A DNA stretch of 64,000 nt, taken from contig JAVXUO010000724.1 of NCBI GenBank assembly GCA_033065855.1, positions 90,101 through 154,100 on the forward strand. Direction: 5' to 3'. The position numbers and the translations under genes are program-made. Origin of the DNA: Escallonia rubra (lineage: Eukaryota > Streptophyta > Magnoliopsida > Escalloniales > Escalloniaceae). Below are positions 56,455 to 64,000 of this stretch, piece by piece. The notes beneath the pieces were generated by a model. It searched no databases and was not told the origin of the DNA. It saw only the letters and a program-made list of their open reading frames with translations. Position 1 is the stretch's first letter. The number at the start of each line of letters is the position of its first letter.

Positions 56455-59400
56455 TCATATTCTACAATTGGCAGCTGGAGAAAGGGAAAAAAAGCAACTA
56501 AACGAAGTGACGAAGAAGAAAGCATATGGTGAAACATTAAAATTTACAGCTTGAGCAGTTTAGTCAAATTTTTGGTGATTGTAATACCGTGACCTGGAGT
56601 TAGTCAAGGGGCTGCCGCGGTTTATAATTCTTCTGTTTTATTGGATGTGGGTTTATTCGTTGTCCCATAACACCCCCCACCCCCACCCCCCCCCCGTTTG
56701 TCCCATTCCAAAGCCACCAGCTCCTACTCCAACACAATTAACCGGGTAAAAGAAAAACACTGTCAACCAAATGTGGAAATTATGCACCGGATAAATCGGA
56801 AGAATCAAGATTTAACTGAAGATGGAAAACCAAAGAAAAAACGGCCCTATCGTCCGGGTCGCCTATAATTTTTCAATCGGTAACGGTCTCTGTGAGCAGC
56901 CGGATCAGTTGTTTGAGCGCTGGACTAATAAAGTGATTCCTGAGATTTCTGGGAGACGAAAGCAGATGTCATTGCCATTATTTTGCACCGCTAATTGGAG
57001 TTGGAATACTGAAGCAAGTCGAGAGATCCTTGGACCAGTGGCGCACAATCCAAGAAATTGTTGCAGAAGAGATTTGGGGTGGATTAGGGTTAGGGATCTA
57101 ATTCTCCCCTCCATTTTTCCATGATTATGCTATTAGTAATTGCATCAGTAGCAACTTGTAATTTTCTGGGAGGGTTTTTGGCAGCGAAGAAGGAGTTGTG
57201 GTTGGTGATGGATGCTGGTAGCAGTGGTAGGTGTTGTTGGCAGCCCTGTTTGCTGCTGGCATGTTCATCAATTACATTGTTGGGGAGATCTAGTGAGCAG
57301 TTTTGTTTTCATGGCTGTTGATATTCGGAGTGGTAAATGGTGCTGGGTTGGCATCTTGAGCCAAATTGACTGGAATTGGAGACGAAGAAGAAAAGACCCA
57401 GATGAACTTGTGTACCAATAATTCTTTCGGTCAATATTTTCTATCAAAATTCTTGGAATAAGCTTTCAAACGCACTTTGGATACATTGCATCAGATAATA
57501 GGCCATCTTCAAATTCTTCCTCAGTAACGGCTCCTTAACATGAAAGGGCTTGGTTTTAGACAACAATAAACCACAATGTGCAGAGTGCAATGTGCGAAGT
57601 CAGCTCTAGGCGTGTGTAATAACTCCAAACCTCATTATTGCCAGATGCAGTTATAGCTACCAGTTTTCTCTTTTTCCATTGACTCTCCCTCTCTTTTTGT
57701 CTATATCACACCCCATGTAGATTAATTTGAACGTTAAATAGAAAGCTCAATAGCTAGTAATTGTCACAGTCCTACAGGGTTCATCGTGAACCCATGCAAT
57801 GGCAAGCCGAATCCTTGCAGCCACAGAGCAGACGCTCTCTATGTTGCACAGAGAAACTAAGTGGCGGCTTTTAAAAGGTGAAGATAATTGAAGATGACTG
57901 TAGAATCAGCATACTCACTGCAGTAAATGAATTGATTCAAGTCAAGAGTCACCCTCCCTTGCTTGCTTGTATCAAAAGAATTAAACAAGTTCCTACAAAA
58001 GATAATGAGCAGATGGTAAAAGATATGTCTTAGTACACTGTTTTACTCTCAAAATTTCAAGACATATAGACAGTTCATCAATCCAATTCCTAAATACAAA
58101 CTTCTAATCTGCTAAGAAGGTAATGCACTTATATATGCTGCACTTCCAGATGCAATTACTGGTGTTCCTCGCACAAAGGTATGATGCAATGGAAGTTGAC
58201 CAGGTCGATTGATCTAAGATAGAAGTCAGGAATGTCCTACATTCTTATACTAGCAAGAGAAAGAAGTCATAAAAGATGCTATTCCGCATCGTTAGCATCA
58301 GGTGAATAAGCACGCATGTTTGTGTGCATTTGTCACCAAGTAGCTAAAGACATGTAGATGGAATCACTCAAATGATGGTGAACGACTAATCAATGTTCAA
58401 GTGACCAGAAAAATCACTTTGCTAATATCATACACCATAATGCCTCAAAATATGTATCATCATCAGACATTCAAGAAGAAATGATTTACTTACCGTGCAG
58501 AATGCACAAATATACAGAGACAAATGAAGTCATCAAGCTGAAATCTTCCATTCTTCTTTTGATCAAAACTCTGAACATTGAGTAGAAAAATTCATTTGTT
58601 ATTTCAGATCCTATTTGTCCAGAGTTGAAATATAAATTCATTGCCCTTCGACTGCCTAATGCATAATAAGGTCATAATTAAGCATATCTGGACTAAGATA
58701 ATATTAGAATAGGCCCAATAAAGTGGAATGCAACACGATACCGAGAAAATTTACCAGCTTTATAAGATAAGGTAGACACAAAGTCACTTTATAAGGGTAA
58801 AATTTACTGGTCAATGTTGGCTTCTTGTGAAAATTGCAGATGAAGAACGAATACATGCTTCGCTTATTCTCACCAATTCAGACAGAATATATATTGTTGC
58901 GTACCTCCAAGACAGTGTAAAATGCCGGGGAGTCAAGGGAAAATCCAATTTTAAGCAAAGCCTGTAAAAGTGATGTAACAATCAGAATGACAAAAAAGGC
59001 AACTGTACTAGAGAGATAGATAGACTCTGAACTTATGGCAACATAGGGAAAGAAGTATCACCGCGCATTGAAAAATACAACAACAGTCAGTAATTCAGGT
59101 TCTGTGTTGGGGGGAGGGGGAGGGCTTGCAGGGTAATTACAACTTTACTGAACTGGACAAGCTCTGGTAGTTTGTGTGTGGGTATAGGAGGAGGAGTGGG
59201 GGGGGGGGGGGGGGAAGGCTTACCTCATAAACATCATCAGGAACAAGAAATCCACGACCCCTACCATGGAAGGGAAGAAAAACATGGTGTTTAGATGCGT
59301 ACATGTTAGAGAATGTCATAAAAATCTCAGATACTAGTGGCAGTGGCAGTCATTAATAATTAGACAATAAACAAGCGTTGAGATTACCATTCAGTACAAC

Positions 59401-62400
59401 AGGCCTGGTTAAGTGTATAAGCAAGTAGCATACAGTGAAACACTGAGATGACCGGAGTAAGTTACATTATGTCTTCTTGTGCAAGCACCAAAAATTACAT
59501 GTAAAACAAATTAAAATCATAGATAGAGGTGTTCCTGAATCTATAATGACTGTTCATTAAGAAATTGGTTGCTGCCACGGATATGCTAGTGGCTGCGAAA
59601 TATATTGTGGCAGATGTATAGCTTATTAATGAAAACATGGGCAATGGGGACACAACCTGAAAAGCCAGCTATCCAAGTGAGGGCACCCATGCCTTATAAG
59701 CCCCAGAACATCCCATGCTTAGCCTATTGGTAAATCAGTAAATGCATCATTTGGTTCTGTTTGAAAGCTTTGGGTCTCTGCAAGGGGACTACAGACCCTC
59801 AAGAATGTTGACCACCATTAGACTGCCCAGGTACGTTGGTCACTGTTTTAGTGGAAACAACCCGCAAGAGACTTAGGACCCATATGGCTGGGGATGTGGC
59901 AGCTCTAATACCATTGATGCAAAAAAAGGGCCATGGGAAACTCGACTTGAAAAGTCAGCAATCGAATTGAGGGAACTCACGCCGTTATAAACCCCAGAGT
60001 GTCCCCATCAAACTGCATCACAAATACCAGATGGCATGATGACCCACTGTAGTATATTCGACTCCAGCCATGGTCTACCTACTAGAAGACAAGTTATTCG
60101 GATACAAGTGTCCCAACCAACTCAGAGATTGCAGGCATACTGAAGCCACAGTAAGACTTGGTAAGGTAACTGGACTCGTGGATTATATGACTCGATTAGA
60201 GTAGTGCACCTTTGAAGTTCAAAGAAGCTTACAAAGATCAACTATGACTGTATATGAAACATAAGAAAAACTCGGTTACGATTACATCAAGCATAAACTG
60301 CAAACTCAATTGTGCTGTGAGGTGTAGTCTTGTAGATCACCTCTCTAGGTCAGCGAAGGCTTGTTGAACCTGACACATAATGGAAAATAACATGTATAAA
60401 TAGTTGTTGCTAATTACGGATCTCCAACAATTACAAAATTAGGAGAAAGCGTCCTAAATATCAAAAACCACGCACACCTCTAATGAATTCAGCTTCAGAA
60501 ATAGGAAAAAAAAAATAGATATTTTGAACAAAATGGCAATATTTCTATTCCTGGATGAGACATCTATACGCTAGCTAAAACTGATCAATTTAAGAAGTGC
60601 ATGGTGCTTTTGCCTTTGCACCTGCAAACATATACTTCATAACCTTGTATAATCTCTTTAATTTGCAATTGAGTCAAAATGTCAGATAAGTATTCCAAGG
60701 ATAAACACATATCATAAAACCAAAACATCAAGAAAGAAATGCTATATGTGGTCCCTTTGGAAATACGCAGACATAATCATATCATGGCCTCAGAGAAAAT
60801 TTACTATTCACAGTCACTGCCACCTGTACAATGGCAACAAAAGACCTACTCAATCAAAGAGAAACTCTACATAGGGTACAGTTAACAAAATACTGACCTT
60901 AAGAAGAAACTTGTTAAGCGCCACAAATTCTGAAGCAGAAAAGATAAAGTGCAACAAAATTAGAGAGGTTTGTACACCCATTGCAGCGAGACTGACGCCA
61001 GAATCAGTTAAACAAAAATGAAAACCAATACGATATCACTTTGAACACTTCCATTTTTGCTGATATTCCTCCTGTACAGCCATAAGTATTGGCCGTAGAT
61101 TACCAAAATTAAACTGTGTCAAAGATGCCATATAAAAATTAAGAGTGCCAGAATCCCTGTACCAATAGCTTCTGCATTTCACAAAACCGTTTCAATTTCC
61201 ACGGGATAGAATTAGAAGTACAAGAAAGTTCTTTTCAAGCCCATCAAAGGGCACGGATTCGGGTTAATATCCCCGTCTCTTCAACATAGAGAACAAAAAT
61301 CCAAACTTTGGAACTTCAATTGTAGGGGGGAAATCTTATTCTATGCTAGGATTGTTGAATTAATTTAGCCATGGACCTGTTTATCAGCACACAAAAAAAT
61401 CCACAATATCCAATAAACTTGTCTGTTGACATATTGACAGTCGTTCATCTCCAAACAGAAAAGTAAGTACTCAGTAAAAAATATGTGTGTAACATAGAGA
61501 AAAATCATTGATACCTTGGAAACTCATAGTTCCATTCCTGTCAAAGTCATGCATCCTACAATATATAGCCAAATATCAGTACAGAAAGATAATAATATAT
61601 TCCTTTGTTTCATAACTTGTCTAAATCGGTAAGTCCTCTGGCTCTGTTTGTTCCCTATTACTCTAGATCCCGAGCTTTTGTTCGAACATTCTTATGGTTC
61701 AATAGTTAAAGTAGCTCTATTGCACTCCTTAAACTGCTAGCGCACTCTGAACTTCGTTGCATGATTGTACTTGTGCAGACAATTCTAATAAAGCTACCCA
61801 AGAACAATTCCTCACCTATGTAAGGGTCAATGGCTGGGCATGTTCGATGTGATTCTGCGGGTGATTAGAAGTTTAGTCCTTATTTCTTAAATGTCCTTAT
61901 TTAATAAAAGTCTCAATTTTGTCCTTTATGTTTGCTAATGTTAGTATTTAGTACTTTTGGTCAATTTCGACTGTTAATTTGGTCATCTTTGACAAGTTGT
62001 CTATGGTGCCCCCAAAACGAAGTTGCTTGGATTTAATTCGTAATGCCATTTTTATCATTGCATCGAACCGTGCACGGTATGTTTCTCTGTCATACCCTGC
62101 ATTAATCCAAACTACTTCGTTTTGTCAAGTCGCGCCTTTGTTTTCCCCTGCCTCTGAGACCAACACCAGACCACTGTGTCTACTAACTGAATCAGTATCC
62201 ATCTCTAATAACCAAGAAGTCAAAACCATAAACACATATGTCTCTATATGTATATGGTATGCGCACATATAAACGTAATTGAACAGAGAAGAGGAGATTG
62301 AAGGGTCTGCGTCCCCTCTTGACTTGCTGTGAATTTCAAGAATCGATATCAACATCCAAGAATTGAATTAAACCCCACTGAATTCGAAAGAGTATGGTCT

Positions 62401-62853
62401 GACAAGGGTAATAACAATTTCAAGAATTAATATCAAACATCTGAGAATTGAATCAAACCCCACTGGTAAATTCAAACAAGTATTTGTCTGACAAGGGTAA
62501 TAACAATGAGGGAAGCTAATGCTTGCACGATCAAATTATATTTAGAGTCAAAGGAAAAGACAAGATTCAAAAAACAGGATGAGTATGTAACATGATATTA
62601 ATGTATCGCGAGAATGTAAACAAAGTAACTAACCTGATCATTTGTTGGACAACGGAGATGGGAAATTCTAGGTTTCCGACGGCAAGGGCGCTCTAAATCA
62701 TTCAGAAGGTCGCCGTCAATCCAAGTAAGAACTACTGAATGGGATTACTGAGGGTTTAAGGGGACGGACCTTGAGCTGATGTGCTGTAATGCTCCCGGTG
62801 TTCTCCGAGTCAACTCGGTCGAACCACTCTTTCAGAATCGCCGTGTTGTCCAT
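56455..62853 (-). CDS. Penta-EF-hand calcium-binding protein (ALG-2/sorcin/grancalcin type), 169 aa
   Basis: Ten minus-strand exons: 62853-62770, 62692-62634, 61555-61515, 60929-60898, 60369-60341, 59260-59224, 58961-58905, 58570-58494, 57992-57919 and 56474-56455. The protein starts MDNTAILKEWFDRVDSENTG and ends FIYCTANCRI. Only EF2 (HDFDRNGTMSFQEF, about residues 50-63) has a full set of calcium ligands. EF1 (D15-Q26) ends in Gln instead of Glu. The third is degenerate, and EF4 (D116-D127) and EF5 (D146 on) look weak. Such proteins dimerise through the fifth hand and bind targets when calcium rises. The last exon is only 20 bases, after a 1.44-kb intron. Without it the frame would run to a stop at 57857-57859 with an unrelated tail. 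An in-frame upstream extension exists, but the family starts at this Met. Confidence 0.88.
56475..57918 (-). other. Last intron of penta-EF-hand gene
   Basis: 1.44 kb between the GTGAGT donor and the CTCCAG acceptor. It contains a C-rich tract (56670-56696) and plus-strand open frames at 56822-57124 and 57121-57421 without recognisable domains. Confidence 0.6.
59770..60020 (-). repeat. Possible short retroelement remnant in intron 5
   Basis: On the minus strand, CATCAATGGTATTAGAGCTG resembles the initiator-Met primer site TGGTATCAGAGC of many plant copia elements. Nearby, AATTGAGGGAACTCACGCCGTTATAAACCCCAG repeats, in altered form, the AAGTGAGGGCACCCATGCCTTATAAGCCCCAG stretch at about 59680. 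This suggests a small broken element or its solo end. Weak evidence. Confidence 0.3.
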
Positions 62854-64000
62854 GATGTTCAGTATTCCGCTGTTATCGTACCCGTTTCTTGATTTGTTCG
62901 TAACATGCAAAACGTTGGCCAAACCAAAGTGATGAAAGCGTCGATAAACATCTCTAGTTATATTTTGGTACAATAGCGACAAATTTGGTATTGCTGCCTC
63001 TCTTATAGCGACAAACTTTGTTATAAGTGATGAATATTGAGTTGAGTTGCAGTGGTTTTTTATGAAATATTTGAGTTTGGGTTGTTAAGAATTGTGATCA
63101 GAAGATAATATTATGTATACGAGACTTATTTTAAATATTTATGAAATTGGAGAATGTAATTTTAAATAACTCGCTAAATATTACTACATACTCATGATGC
63201 AATGAATCGCATTTGTGAAAAGGTTGAAAATATCTGGACAAAGAATGTGATATTCCTATAGATTCTTTCTCATAGTTATATCATTTCCTCTAAAAAAGCA
63301 AGGTGAAATTGAATTCTGGTTGCTTTTATCCGAAAAGAAAAGCTACCCTTTAAGCCTTAAGTGTTCTTCAGTGTACAAGTCCAGCGAGAGAAATATGAAA
63401 AAAAAACTTATGCAAACAATCAGTCGAATGTAATGAAAGTGAGCCTTGACTTTACATTATCTTAGTCATTCGCACTTACTCTAACAATGTACGTTCTGCA
63501 TTATGCGTCGATGAGCAGACGGGAAACAATGACTTAAACCATTATGCGAAGGTGCTTTCCAGAGGTGGAATCTTTTAGTTCTTCCTACTAGATCCGAAAT
63601 TGATCAATCTAGTCATGAGCAGGTTAAAGGGAACTCTCACAGGCTGGTAAAGAGCCAATCAAGATCGAATATAGTTGACTTTTTTGTTTCAGCGGAGCGC
63701 GTGATATTGTTGATCGGATACAACACTTTTGTTTGCTAAACTTTAAAATATTTAAATTGATGTACTTCGGTAATTCAGATCCAGATTTGATAAGGCAGGA
63801 CAAATTTTAGATGCCCTTAATCCGGTCTAATGCAATCATCATGTCCGCAAAGCCCAGCTCTCCTCGCGTTAAGATCTGCTTCTCCATAAAAGAGGAGGCA
63901 CCCTACCCCTGGATTTTCTTGTCCGGAAAATCAGGGAATGAAACTGAGAAAGCTATCTCGGGTTGGTTTGGATGGGACCCGCCCCAAGATTTCTCTAAAC
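62854..64000. other. Upstream of penta-EF-hand gene, no gene recognised
   Basis: AT-rich promoter-side DNA. The last 150 bases become more GC-rich, with CTTCTCCATAAAAGAGGAGG and similar, which might approach another gene beyond the window. Nothing can be called. Confidence 0.35.

Noticed and set aside
56822..57421. Plus-strand open frames in the last intron of the penta-EF-hand gene
   Set aside because: No recognisable domain or splice continuation, and low complexity at the ends.
57857..57992. Read-through end of the penta-EF-hand gene with tail SEYADSTVIFNYL
   Set aside because: A consensus GTGAGT donor lies inside, and the spliced 20-base exon restores the family ending TANCRI.
1..64000. 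tRNA, rRNA or snRNA genes
   Set aside because: No cloverleaf-like A/B box pairs or conserved rRNA stretches were noticed by eye. A tRNAscan or Rfam search would be decisive and was not possible.

Overview
This is a window of plant nuclear genome, almost certainly a flowering plant. The genes are split by many short AT-rich introns with GT-AG (twice GC-AG) borders. The proteins are plant-specific types: a CEBiP/LYM2 chitin receptor, a plastid MATE transporter, a plant mitochondrial NAD-IDH regulatory subunit and SLY1. Between the genes lie LINE, LTR and hAT remnants. The species cannot be read from the sequence; an early-diverging eudicot or a magnoliid would fit, but that is only an impression.

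Layout. 1-1.7 kb: last three exons of a LYM2/CEBiP-like GPI-anchored LysM receptor (+). 2.9-6.0 kb: a diverged tandem duplication without a recognised gene. 6.2-7.1 kb: dead LINE fragment (+). 7.9-9.1 kb: intronless kelch-like gene (-). 10.67-20.57 kb: a hAT-like element (8-bp target duplication, matching ends) split by an 8.7-kb LTR retrotransposon. That retrotransposon has a tRNA-Arg-type primer binding site, a polypurine tract and 2.35-2.4-kb LTRs. It has no recognisable gag or pol, and is packed with GC-rich tandem arrays of 27/28, 65 and 66 bp. 21.6-22.8 kb: GGT-rich low-complexity block inside a probable small transposon. 23.6-31.7 kb: DTX45-like plastid MATE transporter (+, 13 exons). 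33.3-36.9 kb: NAD-isocitrate dehydrogenase regulatory subunit (-, 4 exons). 38.1-40.1 kb: dead LINE (-). 41.3-43.2 kb: SLY1 (-, 2 exons). 43.5-44.25 kb: small inverted-repeat transposon between SLY1 and the next, divergent gene. 44.7-49.8 kb: histidine-phosphatase/phosphoglycerate-mutase-like gene (+, 6 exons). 50.7-51.2 kb: another MITE-like element. 52.0-53.0 kb: decayed duplicate of part of the next gene. 54.1-55.5 kb: old LTR fragment. 56.5-62.9 kb: penta-EF-hand calcium-binding protein (-, 10 exons).

The genes are independent housekeeping or signalling loci, not a pathway cluster. I predicted splice junctions by hand, requiring consensus sites and an unbroken reading frame; every multi-exon model below closes to a whole number of codons. 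I saw no rRNA, tRNA or CRISPR. The most unusual object is the nested hAT/LTR structure with its multi-period tandem arrays.
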